Part shown: one piece after another, positions 43,801 to 57,907 of the stretch
Layout: each line of letters opens with the position of its first letter
Numbering within the stretch: position 1 is the first letter of the stretch
NCBI RefSeq assembly: GCF_047663525.1
Contig: NC_092587.1
Coordinates: 197,963,501 to 198,027,500 of the forward strand
DNA from: Anas platyrhynchos
Lineage: Eukaryota > Chordata > Aves > Anseriformes > Anatidae
Direction of reading: 5' to 3'
Length of the DNA: 64,000 bases
Notes under the pieces: generated by a model
What the model saw: the letters and a program-made list of their open reading frames with translations, nothing else
What the model was told of the DNA's origin: nothing
Databases searched by the model: none
Position numbers and translations under genes: made by a program

Positions 43801-44828
43801 TCTTTGTTTTAGGGAGAGGAAGTCGCACAATTCCCTGAATCCCCTCAGGGTTTACTCTCCGTCTGCCCTCAGAGACTACATGTCCCAAATACTTAACCTC
43901 TTTTTCTACACACTGTAATTTATCTTCAGATACCCTTAGCCCATGTTCTCCTAAAAAATTCAGGAGTTTATTGGTGGCTTCCTTTACCTCCGATCTTTCT
44001 TCCCCAGATATCAATAAATTATACACATACTGTAACAACATCACCCCTTCTGGAATCTGAAATGTTTCTAAAATCTTTTCCAATTCTTGCCCAAACAAAT
44101 TGGGAGATTCAGTGAATCCCTGAGGCAAAGCAGTCCATCTATATTGCTGTTTACGACCTGTCTCTGGGTCTTCCCATTCAAGTGCAAAAATGTATCTACT
44201 TTCAGGATCTAGTGGGCATGCCCAAAAGGCATCCTTTAAATCTATAACATTGAACCATTTGTGCTCATAAGGGATTTTACTCATCAGGGTGTAAGGGTTA
44301 AGAACCACAGGGTGGTGCTTTCATGTTATCTTGTTAACTTTTCTCAGGTCTTGTACTAATCGGTACGAACCATCTGGCTTTCGTACTGGTCAAATTGGAA
44401 TGTTATATGGTGACATACAAGGCTCCAAAAGACCATCTTTAACTAAAGTTTGCACTATAGGTTTCAGGCCCATTTTTCCTTCACAAGAGATAGGCTACTG
44501 TCGTTGTCTAACTCTTCCGCTCCCTTCTTGAACAGTTATCTTTAAGGGAGTTATGTTAAGCCCTCCTCGATTTCCTGCCCTTACCCATACCGTGGGATTT
44601 ATTTCTTTTTCATCATTTTCTGTTAATAATTTCATTGCGACTGTTCTTCCTTTTTACCAGGTCTTCAATCATAATCCTAATTTGACTATTAAATCTCTCC
44701 CTAATGTTATATATGGAGTGGTAATTCGTGTCGAGAAAATGGTTGATATTAATAAAGAAGGGGGAGATTTAGGAATGTGGCCATGGGGGTTGGAAAACCC
44801 CATGAGTGAGACAACATTAGACTCTTAA
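40379..44828 (-). mobile_element. Class I endogenous retrovirus fossil (copy between units B and C)
   Basis: Duplicate of the element at 17564-22011 with the same truncation points, carried along by the array duplication rather than by a new insertion. Integrase is at about 42535-41441, RNase H at about 43528-42680 and RT at about 44531-43775. Broken in the same way. Confidence 0.88.
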
Positions 44829-45436
44829 CGATGAGGCCATCAGGAATATCAAAGAGTTTAGAGGGAACACAGGGTGATTCAGGAGACTCTGTGCAGTCTC
44901 CGGTTTCTTGTTCTCCAGCTGGTTCTCTTTTTCTCCAGCTGGTAAGGCATGGATGTTTCTGTGTGTTTGCTGTTGTTACATTCAAAGTTGTTTGACCAAT
45001 GAAAAGTTGTATTGAAAAGAACTGCTGTGGGGAGAAGGGGATAAGAGGGGAAACCGCCCTCAAGATAAAAAAGGCAGCACGATGAAGTTACATCAATAAA
45101 GAAGCAGGAAAAAGAAGTGAAGAGGAACAGGCTGGCAGAACGCAGACCAGGACGGTCTTTTGACACTTTGCTGTGCTGCAGGAGCGGGCTAGCTTGCAGC
45201 TTAACCTCCCTTGCCCCTGCTTTCAAGGGACTGGGAGGGTAAGGGGTGCATTGTCCCAGTGCATCCCAGCAACTCCTTGCACCTTCTGGCCGCTAGCAGC
45301 TCCTGGAAACTTCCCTCTCCGAGCTCTTGGCACCCCGATGGCTGCGTTGGCTTTCTGCCTGAGGAGCCCTGATGCCTTTGCTGGCAAGGGCATCCCTTCC
45401 TGGCCATGGTCTCAGCCAGGACTGTCTCTCCTGCAG

Positions 45437-45942
45437 AGGTTAGGTACAACGGATTTGGCCACATGGGACCGAAGAGGTGTCCTCGCACAGCCAGAGTCTG
45501 GAGGAGTCATCGTCTTTCCCAGGTGAGTGTGCTGTGTCTGCAGCCCATGGCTGGCGTCAAGGCCAGGGCACTGCAACTACTGAGTGTGGTGGCCTGGAAT
45601 CACACTGCTGTCCTCTTCTTGCTTCCAGGATTGGGCTCTACATTCCATCTGGAAGAGCTGCAGGGGGTAATCCAGTTCAAAGTCCCGAGAAGAAGGCTGA
45701 AAAGAAGGGAGAGTCAAGGATGGGGGAAGACTCCAACACAAAAGGTAACATGAGAGCCGTCATGCCCAAGACACCGCCAAGGGTTTCTCTTACCAGCCCT
45801 CCTGTTGCCTCCTTACAGGGATGCCTACAGCTGACAAGAGCTAACTGCTCTCACGGCAGAGTCTCTCTCCAGCCAGATTCCCCGGAGGGACAGAGGAGGC
45901 ACAGCTGGGCCAGGCTGCTGGGGGAAAAGAGCCTTCTCCCAG
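45437..45942 (+). pseudogene. CCDC81-like exons, decayed (unit C)
   Basis: Exon-like blocks 45437-45522, 45629-45744 and 45819-45942, matching unit A including the in-frame TAA in the third block. Confidence 0.55.
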
Positions 45943-46191
45943 GTGAGGCTGGGGGGCAGCTGGAGGAGGCAGCCCCTGGGCTCTTCCCCTTGAGTCAGCG
46001 AGCGGCTTTCCTTGGACAGGGGGACTTGGCCAGCTCCACAGGGGTCCCGACACATGTCCCACCCACTGCCCTTTCCTTGCTGGGCAGCCGTTTGCTGAGC
46101 AAAAGCTGTAGCAGCAAATCCTCCTCTTGTGTGCTTGCAGAATGCTGACAGCATTCATTCAGGAGAGCTCCTCGAGGATGGGAGAAGAGGG

Positions 46192-46918
46192 TGTAATAAA
46201 TGGCTCAGTCTTCAAAATAGGACTATAATCAAAGTTTACAATTTATTAAAGGAATAGAGGTAAGCAAACAGCGATGGGTGCGCTGGGAGTCTCTGCTCCA
46301 CCAAGACACCCACCAGTTACATCAAGCAGCTGATTTGTATGCTCCTAGGCTGATACATATTCATTACTACTTCTAAATAAAACAGGGTTATTATAATTAG
46401 TTTCTGGAATCCCAACTGGAGCATGTGTATCAGTCTCCGGTGGTCCCTCTGGGGGTCTCTGGGGGGTCTCTCGTGCTGAAGGCTCATAGTCTTCCTCCCT
46501 CTTGTCCTTCTCCTTTGTCCAACTTGGCTGTATGTCAGAGACTTGTGCAACATCCCCTGCAAGCTTTGTCTTTTAGTTGTTCTTCAGCTCTCGCCATCTC
46601 CTTAATCTCCTGGCCAGATATCAGAGACTTGCATAGTGTCCCATGCAATAGTCATAATAGTTAGCAGTTATTCTGAAACCCCCCAGATATCAGAGACTTC
46701 AAGGAAGAGCCTACAAATGCATTGCCCTTCAAGCTCTCTATTGACACGAATTGCTAAACCATTCCTTTGCAAGATACGAGAATTATATACGTTAACCACT
46801 CTGTTCTTCTTAGACTTGTGGTTATACAAGGGTATGTAAGACAGAAGGTCACATTCATCATACCATGCGGCCCTAGCATTGTTCCATACTGACACAAATC
46901 AGATGAACATATCTCACA
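46192..46918 (-). repeat. Solo LTR with AGGG duplication (unit C)
   Basis: Same insertion as 3766-4492, with flanks AGGG at 46188-46191 and 46919-46922. Confidence 0.85.
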
Positions 46919-47682
46919 AGGGGAAGGGCAAGCGCTGTGCTGCAGCCTGGCCCCAAACTCAAGCCCCTGCCTGCGAGGCTCACCAGAGAGCAGGACAAGT
47001 AGCCACTGCATCTGTGTGCCCATTGCCGGGCTGTTTCACGGGTTGCCTTTGTGGAGATTTGATGTTTCTCTCTAATCGTTGCATGCTCAGCACAAAGCAT
47101 GTTTTTGCAGGCATTGCTCTCCTGCGCACACTGCCAGTGTACAGCCAGGGAAGCAGCTGCTGCAGCAGCTCAGAGCAGAAGGCCACGGTTGTTCACTCAC
47201 CCAATGCAGCTGCAAAGGAGCCTCCATTTTTTCGGGGAACTCCAGGCCTCTGGGTACAGCAAGGGACAGGGTTCCCCTATCTCTGGTTCTCTCTCTCCCC
47301 TCTTTGCTGGGAGGCTCTGGATGAGGGCCTCTACTTCTCTGATTTGGCAGGTGGCTGCCACAGCTTGCACCACGGCTTCTCCTTGGGCCAGACCTCAGAA
47401 AAGAGACACTGGTCCTCGCAGAGAGCTGCCGCCTGCTGGAAAAGCAAGACCAGGTTGTTGAGCAAAAGCTATAGCAGCAAATCCTCGTCTTGTGTGCTTG
47501 CAAGATGCTGGCAATGCATCAGGTGAGCTCCACAAGGATGGCAGAACAGGGATAGGGTTGTTACAAGGGTAGTGCTTCTGAAGATTTGACGTTTCTCTAA
47601 CCACTTCATGCCCTTCTCCCCTGCAGGAAATAGGCTGCCTGTGCCGCCAGCAAGACAAAAGTACTCTGAGAAGAACTTCCGA

Positions 47683-48189
47683 GAAGTTGTTCCTTGTCAA
47701 TTTTGCTTTGGCACTATCAAAAGTCATCTGATAACCAGCCAGCCAGCCTTCATAACCGAAGACAGCTGAACCATGGATTGCAGGCCCAGCAAAGTCAAAG
47801 TCAACATCACAACCGAGGTTTAGGCATTCACGTTTATATGCTGACTTGATTTTACCACTCTTCTTTCCTGTATTTGGTGAGAAAGTTGTATCAAACGTCA
47901 ACTTCAAGCCTTTGGCAATCTGATCTTCAATTGCAATTTCTGTTCCCAGAGTGTTATCTGTGTTCCATTTTTCTGTGAAAGTCAGCCCATACTCAGCCCA
48001 CTTGTATTTGGTCTCCAAGCTCCCATTAACTTTTCCAGTGTCGGTGTTTGAAGAACCAGATGTTGTGAACTCCACTCCACTTGCAGATTTTGTTTTCACA
48101 TCCAGCTTCACCAACCCAAACCCATATCCTTTATTGAAGGTATCTCTGGCAGATTTGCCAAGGTCTGCGTACGACGGAGGAATTGCCAT
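47683..48189 (-). pseudogene. VDAC2: VDAC2 retrocopy, N-terminal half (unit C)
   Basis: Same as unit A over the matched part; ends at the same codon (...LTRNNF). Confidence 0.9.
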
Positions 48190-48516
48190 TGGAGCTGGCT
48201 GGCGCGGGAGGGCGGCTTAGCTCTGCCACGAAGCTTCTCTCCAAGAGAAAAACCTGCCCTTTCTGAGCCTTGTTTTCCTTCGTGAAGGATGAGGGCTCCT
48301 GCAAAGCCCGCTGCCCTGGAAGTGTTCTTGCCCTTAGCTTCAGAGGCCGAGGGCTGGGGCCTTTCATGCTGCCTTTCTGAGAGAAAGCAGGCTGCAGGGA
48401 AACTGCCCTGAGCCTGGGGAAACCCTGAGGGGATGACTGCCCCACTGCAGTGGGGGGACAGCTCCCACATTAGCACTCCCCTCTAAAAACGCTCCCTGTT
48501 TCTGCTTCCCCTGTAG

Positions 48517-49213
48517 CAGAAGATGCAGGCGGAAATGCAGAGGCTGCAGAGGGGGTGTGCTTCCTCCATGGCACTCATGGACCTGAAGAACGCTCTGCAG
48601 CTGGTACCAGTGGAGATGAAGCATCAGCATGTCCTCATCCCTCTCCCTCCAGCGAAGAAGGCTGAGGCAGCTCCCCTCAGCAAATCAAGTGCCAGGTAAG
48701 TGTGGGCCAGCTCCCACAAAGGCCAGGAAAAGCTGAGCTGCATCAGGCTGCCCGAGGGATCCAGCATGCGGGTTGCTCAGCTCTGGGCTTTGGCTCTCCA
48801 TCCCCTGGCTGCTTCGGGGAGGCAATGACTGTGGAGAGGACCTTGCCTCCAGACGTTCCCCTGCAGACCCAAAGTCCTGAAGCTCCCCTGCAGCCGACAG
48901 TCACGTACCCACAGTGGAAGGGGGCTGTGCTCCCTGCTCCTGGGGCTGGGGGCAGGCAGAGCTGGGGACCTTCAGATCCTACCTGAGAGTTTTTTTCTCT
49001 GTTGATGCAGCTACCAATTAGTACGGAGTGTGCAGGCGGGGAAAGTGATGGAGAAGAGAAAGGAGGCCTGGAAAATCACTGGGCTGCGGCGCACTGCCTC
49101 TGTCTTGCTTCCGCGATTGCGCTCTACACACATTTCTTATTTCATTTCATTAAGATGTAATATTTATCTTTATTTCAATAATATTTATCTTTATTTCATT
49201 AAGATTTAATAAA
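48517..49213 (+). CDS. Two terminal exons of an unidentified gene (unit C)
   Basis: Exons 48517-48695 and 49011 onwards, with the same splice signals, frame and AATAAA as in unit A. Confidence 0.45.
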
Positions 49214-49675
49214 CAAACAAACGGCTGTTCTACAGTTTTCTTTCCACACCCGAATGGATCACTGTGCACGCTCCGCGGGGCCTGCTCGAGGTTTGTACGG
49301 GCCAGAAATGAGAGAGCTTCATTCTCGGTACCGGGTTGCTCAGCTCGCTGGTGGCCCTACAGGAAAGATGCTCCCTGAGTGCACAGAGAGAGAGAGAAAA
49401 GCTGCTCCCCGACAGGGCAGCTCCTGACCCTTCCTCTGACAGCCCTGGCGGCCATTTGGCAGTTCTGCCTGCCCCCCCGCGCCACAAGCTGGCTGAGGCC
49501 TTGGCCTGTCCGCAGCACGGCTGTCAGTGGTGTCGGGCGGCATCTAGAGCCAAGAGGCCTTTCCTTTTCTTTGTGCTGAAGGAAACTTTGTGCTGTCTGG
49601 AGAGGCAGTGCCTCTTTGCTCCAAGTCTTGCAGGGTTGCCTCTCACTTTGAGGGCCCTGTTTTTCGTCAGCATTT

Positions 49676-50126
49676 GTGAGGGGCTTCTGCATGCGCCCCG
49701 CTCACTTGTTGCGGCCAGGGCTTCCCCCCAGGATGTCTGGGCAGGCCCATGCCGCTGGGCAGGCTCTGGGTGGGCCTCGTTCCCTGCAGGGGCAGGCGTC
49801 TGCCCCTGAGCCCAGAGCCCAGGAGCGGCTCCTGCACTCGCGGCTGCCCCTGCGCGGGCTGCTGCCGCTGCTTCTGGAACCTTCCTGCAGCCTCTGGCAG
49901 CTGGCGCCTGCGTGGCGGCCGCACGTTGGGCTTGGCAGCCTGGCATCTGCAGGCCGTGCCAGCCTGCAGCATGGCATTGGCGGCCTTGTTGCCGTCCCCA
50001 GGGCACGGCTGAAAGGGGATTTGGGGCATTTGCTTTCCAGGGGCTGGGCACGTTGGGGATGCAATACCCCACCACGTGCACAGGCAGTTCGCACTGAACA
50101 AGGTGGGCTTTGCAGCCTCGTCCTGC
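49676..50126 (-). repeat. GC-rich module (unit C)
   Basis: Copy of 7250-7700, with inverted partner 59576-59754. Confidence 0.6.
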
Positions 50127-51322
50127 CCTCGTAGCCTGCTCCCTCCTGCAGCTGCCACCCCACAGCCCGCCTCCTCAAGCAGAAGAAATGCCCCAGCGGT
50201 AGCCTGCAAAGTGCAGGTGTGCCAGGGGCCCCTTGCTGCTCTGGCAATATGCACAACAGAAGAGCCCAGCTCCAGCAGAAGGACGGGATGCGTACTGCCT
50301 GGCGCTTGTGCGTTGCCTGTGGCCCGAGTGGGCAAGCCAGCATGTAGCCAGAGCCGGTTCTCAAGGCTTTCCCTATTAGTTGGGAACCCCGTGGAGGGTT
50401 TTTCCTGAGCTGAGGGTGTTGGCTGTGCTCTTCCTAGCCCAGCTCTTCTGTAGGGGGCAAAAAGGAGGGAGCTGGGAAGCTCCCAGACACTGAGGCCATC
50501 TCCAGGGCTCTCTGCAGTGATGCCATCTGGCACCTTCCCATGAGCAGTGGCCAAAGCACAAGGGCCCATCTTCTTTGTTGGGGAAGCCCCGCGCTGCATT
50601 TCCAGTGCCAGAAATGCTTAAATACTGTTCCTCCTTTCTTGCTTTTCAGCGTGTCTTAGTACCTGGGCTGGGTGCCTCCTTCCTTATTAAAGTGGGGCTG
50701 CTCTTGTTTTTTGCTTTGAGCTCCTCCAGGTAAAGAAGCCCACTTTTCAGCTCTCGGAGAACTTTGCCTGTCTTCCCGGAGTCCCACATAAGAAAGAAAG
50801 AGACTTTTCCTGTTTCTTTCTCAGGTGAATTTGGCCGCATCGGCAGGAAAAGTGTCCTGACACATGTCCTACTGACTGTCTTTTCCTTGCCGGGCAGCTG
50901 CTTGGTGAGCACCGGCTGTTGCAGCACTTCCTCCCCTTGTGTGCTTGCAGGCTGCTGACAGCACGTCAGGAGAGCTTGCAGGCTGCTGACAGCACGTCAG
51001 GTTCTTGCAGTGGAAAATTCCACTAACCTTGCATTTTCAAAAGGGATTGTGCGGGCATGGCAGTAGCATACCAGGTGAAGTATTTTAAGCAGATAAGGGG
51101 AATGTCCCACAGTCGCAAAATGAGGAGGATAGCTAAGAAAAGCAGGAGAATCAGGGCAAAAATCAGTAACAAACAAATAAATAAATAAATAAATCACGGG
51201 CATTCTGGTCACGAGAGATGAAGAAAAAAATAATTAAAAAAAAAAAGGAAAAGGGGAAAATAAAGGTTGGTCAAATAAAATTGTACATATATGGTGTAGT
51301 AGTAAGCATCGCGTGGTTTGTG

Positions 51323-51818
51323 AACCTGATTCTCCCCCTGTACTCAGCTCTGGTGAGGTCGCGCCATGAATACCCTGTTCAGTTTTGGGGCCCTCACTGC
51401 AGGAAGGACGTGGAGGTCCTGGAGCATGTCCGAGGAAGGGGAAAGGAGCAGCCGAAGGGCCCAGGGAGCAAGTCGTGTGAGGAGTGCTGAGGGAGCTGGG
51501 GTTATGTAGCCTAGAGGAAAGGAGGCTTGGGGGAGACCTTATCACTGTGTACAAGGACCTCAGAGAAGGTTGTAGTGCGGTGGGGGTCAGTCCCATCTCC
51601 CAAGCAACAGGCGGTAGGAGAAGAGGAAAAAGTGGGGCCGCGGGAGGTTTAGGTGGATTTAGGTTTAGGTTTAGGCAAAAAGTCTTCAACAAAAGGGTTG
51701 TGAAGCATTGGAACAGGCTGCCCAGGGAAGTAGTTGAGTCACCATCCCTGGAGGCATTCGAAAGCCGTGTAGATCTGGTGCCGAGGGACACGGTTCAGTG
51801 GTAGATTCTATGATTCTG
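51323..51818 (+). mobile_element. CR1 LINE 3' end (unit C)
   Basis: As in unit A, with the same TTTAGG copy number as A. Confidence 0.85.
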
Positions 51819-51925
51819 TACTTCTCTGACTGTGAGAGGCCCCGGGTTGGCATGGCCTGCACCGCTCTTTCTCCTGAGATCAATGGCACAGAGAGGAGCA
51901 CTGGGGGCAAAAGTCTGCCTGAGCT

Positions 51926-51931
51926 TTTATT
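51926..51931 (-). terminator. Poly(A) signal of the array gene (unit C)
   Basis: AATAAA about 180 nt downstream of the stop at 52109. Confidence 0.75.
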
Positions 51932-52108
51932 CAGAGCAGAAAGCAGCTGCAGCTGAGCTGAGGCTGGGGGCAGGATGTGGTGGGGCATCTGAATTCCTGG
52001 GGCGCTGTCCTGTGCCTCGCAGTGATGCTTCCGTGGGTGCTGCAAAGCTTCCTGAGGGCCAGCTGCCAGCTCCGAGCATCCTCCTGGGACTGGCACAGCC
52101 GGGCGCGG

Positions 52109-55100
52109 CTACTCTCGCTGTCCTGCGATGCAGCTGCAGCGGAAAGCCCTGCGCAGCGCGCGAAGTGCCCTCCTGATGCGGGAGGGCCGTGGCTGGCGCG
52201 CCGGGGCTTGTGCGAGGTCAAGGGTGCCTGTGGGGGACACAGAGGTGTAGGTTAGGGCCTGAGCGGGTGCTGGGCGAGCCTGTCCCCCCCTCCAAGGCCT
52301 TTCCCCGGGGAGGGGTGGCCCAGGACCAGCCAGCCCCCCTGCGCGTGGTGCTGCCAACCTTGTGCTTGGTGCTGCTCGCTGCGCTGAACAGGCCCGGCCA
52401 ACAGATCCTGGGACGGCGCTTGTGTCTGGGATGTTGCTGGCTCATCCGCTGGCGTATCTTTGGTGCAGGAGGAGGACTGCGCTTGGCCTCCCTGCTCGAT
52501 GGCCACCTGCATGGGGAGAGGAACAGCACGGGCAGCTGAGGAAAGGGATGTCAGCCCTTGTGCCTGGGGCATGTGGAAATGCAGAGCAGCAAGCAGCTCC
52601 CGGCACGCACACCCAATGCACTGCTTCTGCCTGGGGCCGCCCTGGATGCCTGGTGCCCACCACGTGTGCTGTGCTTACCTGGTGCCCAGGAACCAAGGGA
52701 GTGGCTGCTGCTCCTGCTTCGTCAGCTGCTGCTGGGCGGAGATCTGTGATGGCCTCCCGGAGAGGCTCTGCAGCCAAAGGAGAAGCCCCTTCTCCACCTT
52801 CTTCTTGTGGCATTGCTGCTGCAGCGAGAGGGGCTTCATTGGCCTCCCCCACAGGGCCTCTGGCCAAGGCAGAGGCCGAGGATGTACATTCTGCAGGCTC
52901 TGGTGTGGGAGGAGGCACCCTGGGCACTGTGACCCAGGGAGCACTTGCTGCCTTGCTTGGGGCTCCCGCTCCCTGGATGATGGCTACAGAGTGGAGTAGG
53001 ACTGCAGCCACGATGGTGTCAACTCTTTCATCCAGCTCTTCATCAGAGACACTGCAGGCATGTCGGGCACGTCCCTGGCTCTCCACCATCACGGCAGCGC
53101 TGTGCTCGCTGGGGCTTGGAGAGGCCGATGGTTTTGACTGTGGAGCCCCACGTGTCAGGGGAGGCGTCCTGTGTCCCTCATCTTCCAGAGCAGGGGCTGC
53201 TGGAGGACTTGCTGGCCTGCTCTGTGCCGGTGTTGTTGTGGTGAGAGGCGTGCTGTGCCTCTCTTCCCCAGGAATTTCTTCCTGGGGAGCAGCTGATGGG
53301 ACAGTGTCCGTGGTTTGCAGCGAGCCAGGAGAGGCGCTTGCTGGGTGTTCTGCTTCTTGTGCTGCCTCCCTGTCCACACTGCTGGCTGCGCTGCCCTCTT
53401 CCTGCGGAACGTCCTGTGCGTCTGTGAAGAGGCTGGCGAACCTGGGGTTGATCCAGGAGTTGATGATGACGATCTCCTCCTCTTCATCGCATCCCCCAGG
53501 ACTGCTCTCTTTCTTGCCCCGGCCTTGGCTTGTCCCCTCGTTTCCTGTCCCCTGCCTGGGTTTGACGTGTTTCTCTCTCTGTTGTTTTTTCTTCTTACCC
53601 TGGCCTGGGCTAGCTGCTGCAGGGTCTCTGCTGGAAGCCCTTGCTCCTGCGCATACCCGGGAATCAGGCCCTGGCAGAGCAGTGGTCCGCCTCCTCTCCA
53701 GGTCTGTCTGGACCCCGGCTGATCTCGTTGCTCTCCCTGTGCTCCCCGTGCGTGCCAAGTCCCCCAGTGCTCCAGCCAAGGCAGATGCTGAGGATGTAGA
53801 GTCTGCAGGCTCTGCTGTGGGAGGAGGCACGCTGGGTCCTGTGGCCGAGGGAGCACTTGCTGCCTTGCTCACGGCTCCCTGGCTCATGGCTTCAGCACGG
53901 CGTATGACTGTGGAAACGATGGTCTTGACTCCTTCATCCAGCTCGTCATCACAGGCACTGGAGGCATGTCGGGCACGTCCCTGGCTCTCAACCATCACCG
54001 CAGTGCTGTGCTCACTGGGGCTTGGAGAGGCCGATGGTTTTGACTGTGGAGCCCCACGTGTCAGGGGAGGCGTCCTGTGTCCCTCATCTTCCAGAGCAGG
54101 GGCTGCTGGAGGACTTGCTGGCCTGCTCTGTGCTGCTGTTGTTGTGGTGAGAGGCGTGCTGTGCCTCTCTTCCCCAGGAATTTCTTCCTGGGGAGCAGCT
54201 GATGGGACAGTGTCCGTGGTTTGCAGCGAGCCAGGAGAGGCGCTTGCTGGGTGTTCTGCTTCTTGTGCTGCCTCCCTGTCCACACTGCTGGCTGCGCTGC
54301 CCTCTTCCTGGGGAACGTCCTGTGCGTCTGTGAAGAGGCTGGCGAACCTGGGGTTGATCCAGGAGTTGATGATGACGATCTCCTCCTCTTCATCGCATCC
54401 CCCAGGACTGCTCTCTTTCTTGCCCCGGCCTTGGCTTGTCCCCTCGTTGCCTGTCCCCTGCCTGGGTTTGATGTGTTTCTCTCTCTGTTGTTTTTTCTTC
54501 TTACCCTGGCCTGGGCTAGCTGCTGCAGGGTCTCTGCTGGAAGCCCTTGCTCCTGCGCATACCCGGGAATCAGGCCCTGGCAGAGAAGTCGTCCACGTCC
54601 TCTCCAGGTCTGTCTGGACCCCGGCTGAACTTGTTGCTCTCAATTTGCACCCCGTTTGTGCCAGGTCCCCAAGTGCTGCTGATCGTTGGCCGTGTTCCCA
54701 GCTTTTTTGCGTCTTCTGCAGCACTTCAGACACGCGGGAGTGTGCTGTGTCCTGCAGTGCCGTGCAAGAGTCTGCAGGGCTGTGTGGGGCAGGGTGCCAG
54801 CTCTTCTTTAAATTCTGGGGCCCAGTTGCGGGCTGAGGTGGTGTTCTGTGTCCTTTGCTCGTGGGAGGTCTGCCCACGGGAGGAAGCCTTGCCTCCCTCA
54901 TGGCTCCCTGGTTCCAGGCAAGGCCATTTCTTATTGCAGTGGAGACAAAGGCCTTTATTCGGTCTTCCATTTCTTCGTCAGGGGATGCAAGGCTGCTTTT
55001 GGACGAGTGCCGACTCTTCCAGTTTTGGGCCGCTGCTGTGGTGAGAGGTGGTGTTCTGGGGCCTTTGGTCCTGGGAACTCTGCTTGAGGGAGAAAGCCTT

Positions 55101-56213
55101 GCCTTGCTGCTGGCTCCCTCGTTGCAGGCTACAGCGTTTGTTATGACGGTGGACACAAAGGACCGTATTGCATTGCCCATGTCCTCGTCAGGGGCCACAG
55201 GGCTGTGTGGGCCACGTTCCCGCCTCTCTGCCCTCACTGCTCTGTCCCTGTTGCCAGAGATGCAGGGAAGAGGTGGCAAAAGCTCTTGCTGGCTGCGGGC
55301 CTCTGTTCCCAATGACTTTGCCCTTCCTCCCCCTGAAGAAGCAGAGGCTGCTGCTTGCAGAGGGGGCAGCTTGCAAGTGGCCTTTTCAGATGATGATGTC
55401 TCTGCTTTAGGCACTTGCTTGGGTGCTGCTGCCTGAGTCGCTGCCTGCCTTGGCAAAGGCGGCAGGGCTGGCAGCTGGATTCTCTCGGCCTGCCTCACCC
55501 CACGGTGAGGCAGTGTCTTGATGTCTTGCGGCTTCTTCTCCATCTGCAAGAGAAGCGAGAAGAAAGGCCAAGTTACTTGGGCCATTTCTGCCATTCTGCT
55601 CCGTGTCCCCACTAGAAGTGCTGCTGTGAGCTGCCCTGCAGCGGCCCCCGGCACGCCCTGGCAGCTGCCCACGCAGAGCGGGGCTCAGCCTGCCAGGGTA
55701 ATGCCCTGCCTGTCTCCTCCTGCGAGTGCTGCCTGCTCATCGCAGGCTGCCAGGGCTGCCAAAGATGTTCGACCGAACCGTCCTGGGGCTCCCGACTCCG
55801 TGTGGCAGCTGCCAGTGTGACGCACGCTCTCTGGGCACGACCGCACCGGCAGCCTGTCCGCATGGAGGGACGGTGGAGGCAGCTCCTGGCTGCGCACAGC
55901 CAGGTTGAATTAGGCCACGCTGCTCTTTGTGCCTGTGGGCACAGAACTGCCAGGGCCACATGGGCTTTGGCTGTCCTGGGGGTGGGCTCTTCATGGAGAA
56001 ACCCCAGGTTTGGGAACAACTGTGTCCAGGCCGGAGGGGCTCAGGGCCAGCTGGCCGGCTCGCTCCAGCACCGTTCTCCTCATCCTGGTGCTCTCGGTGC
56101 CATCCCGTCACACTGCTGTCCCTGTCTCGCTCCCTGAGCCTCACCTGGCGCCGCTCCTGCACGCTCCGCTGCCCTTCAGCGGGCTGGGAGTCATCCTTAT
56201 TCTGCTGCTCCAT
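52109..56213 (-). CDS. Array gene, 1066 aa (unit C)
   Basis: Exons 56213-56145, 55543-52679, 52506-52359 and 52227-52109; intact frame. Exon 2 is 9 bp longer than in A. Both 300-residue repeats have the longer DEEEE form, whereas A has the short form in both and B has one of each, so variants move between repeats and units. Confidence 0.8.
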
Positions 56214-56322
56214 GCTATGCTCCAGGTCCTCTGACCAAGAACTCCAACAGGCACCCAGGGGAGCTGCTGCCTCCTGACAGAGCTGCTCTCCTGAGAGTGA
56301 GTGGGCAGCCCGGGGCTCGGGC

Positions 56323-56328
56323 TTTATA
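56323..56328 (-). promoter_or_regulatory. TATA box of the array gene (unit C)
   Basis: Identical TATAAA and spacing to the ATG (56213) as in unit A. Confidence 0.65.
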
Positions 56329-56721
56329 AGGGACACCGTTGCCGTGGGTACCCCTCCGTGTCACAATGGCCTTTGGGTACGCATCACAATGCCCCGGTGG
56401 TTGCCATGGGGCCCTCAAGCCCATATGCTGGCAGACACCCCAGGGACACCGTCTCACACACCCACAGCAGGATCTGCATTGGCAGGTACCTCTGGCTCCT
56501 TCCAGCCAGTGCCCCCGGCTCAGCCCCAGCTCAGTCTTTCTCAGGGCAGTTAGCTTAGCTCCCTAACTGCTCCCAGGTAACTGCGCGTTACCTGCTCTGC
56601 CAGGAGATGCTCTGCTCGGTCGTCCGCGTAAGCTTCCTGGCTCTTTTGCCTGACTGCCCACACATCAGCAGAGACTGCACTCGAGCTTGGACGCCCATCA
56701 GGCCACCCTGGCAGTGCAGCT

Positions 56722-56765
<44 letters not shown>

Positions 56766-57907
56766 GATTCCTCCCGTGTCCGGGCAGCCAGAGGCCTGTG
56801 GCTCTAGGCACTGTGAAGTGCTCCCAGAGAAGGTGGGCTCCAGGGAGCCGGTGGAGCTGGCAGAGAGGTGGCTTGAGGCAGGCTCTGGCAGGGCTGTGAG
56901 AGGAAAGCCCTGGGCAGCCGCAGGACGAGTTCCTGCTCCTTGCTTTAAGAGCAAGCTGTGGAGGAGCTTTCAGCAGCAGAGCCACAGCTGTGCCACGCTG
57001 CTGTTTAGCCTGCAGCTTCTCTGGCTGCTGAAGCAGGTCCTATGCTTCAGAGTTGTGCCTGAAACAGTGTTGGTAACACAACGGTGTCTTTGCTGGAACA
57101 GGTTGCCCAGAGAGGCTGTGGCGTCTCCATCCTTGGAGATCTTCAGAAGCACAATCCTCGGAATTGTGCGTAAAGCTCGTCCTTTGGGGAGAAAGAGAAG
57201 GAATTGGAAAAACAACCCCAAAACTAGGGAAAAGGATAAAAAAGCACAGGTTAGATATTGTCCAATTGTCTGGCCTGAAAAGCCATTAAAAGGAACTTTG
57301 CTCCTTTGGCCACAACGCAGGTCCGATGAAAATTCCCGCTTCAAGTTTACAGGTAAACAATAAGACTCCTTTTCCGCAGGAGGAATCAAGTTATGCTCCC
57401 TCTAACCCTAACATTGCAGCCGAGGCAGCAGGAGCTGCACCAGCAAGGAAGTATATGTGTAAGTGTACGTGCTTGAGACAAAGTATTGGATCTGCTTGAG
57501 ACAAAGTATTGCTGTGAAGGGAGTGACTCCTCACTCTAGAGTAACACTTGTAACAGTAACAGTAGAAGTTGTTGTACAGCAGATACAACATGAGAATCCT
57601 GTAAGGGGATGGCCTGTCCCGAATGGCAAGGGGTAGTACTGGCTCTGCGGCAATAAATGCAGGAAGGTGTTGCCCCTTGGCTGGAAGGCAGCTTGCACCC
57701 TGGGGGCAATAATTCCACATGTACCTATTACTGAAGACCCACAACGCCAAAGCCCCCTTGAGACCGCACGCAGAATTACGAGGACTCCACATAATCCTCT
57801 AGGAAACCGAACCAGGGAATTTCACTCACTGGAGAACTAGAAAATAACACTCTGCACGCAGTCCAGGCACTACGAGAGGAGCTAAGAAGCTTCTCAGAAA
57901 CAGTACT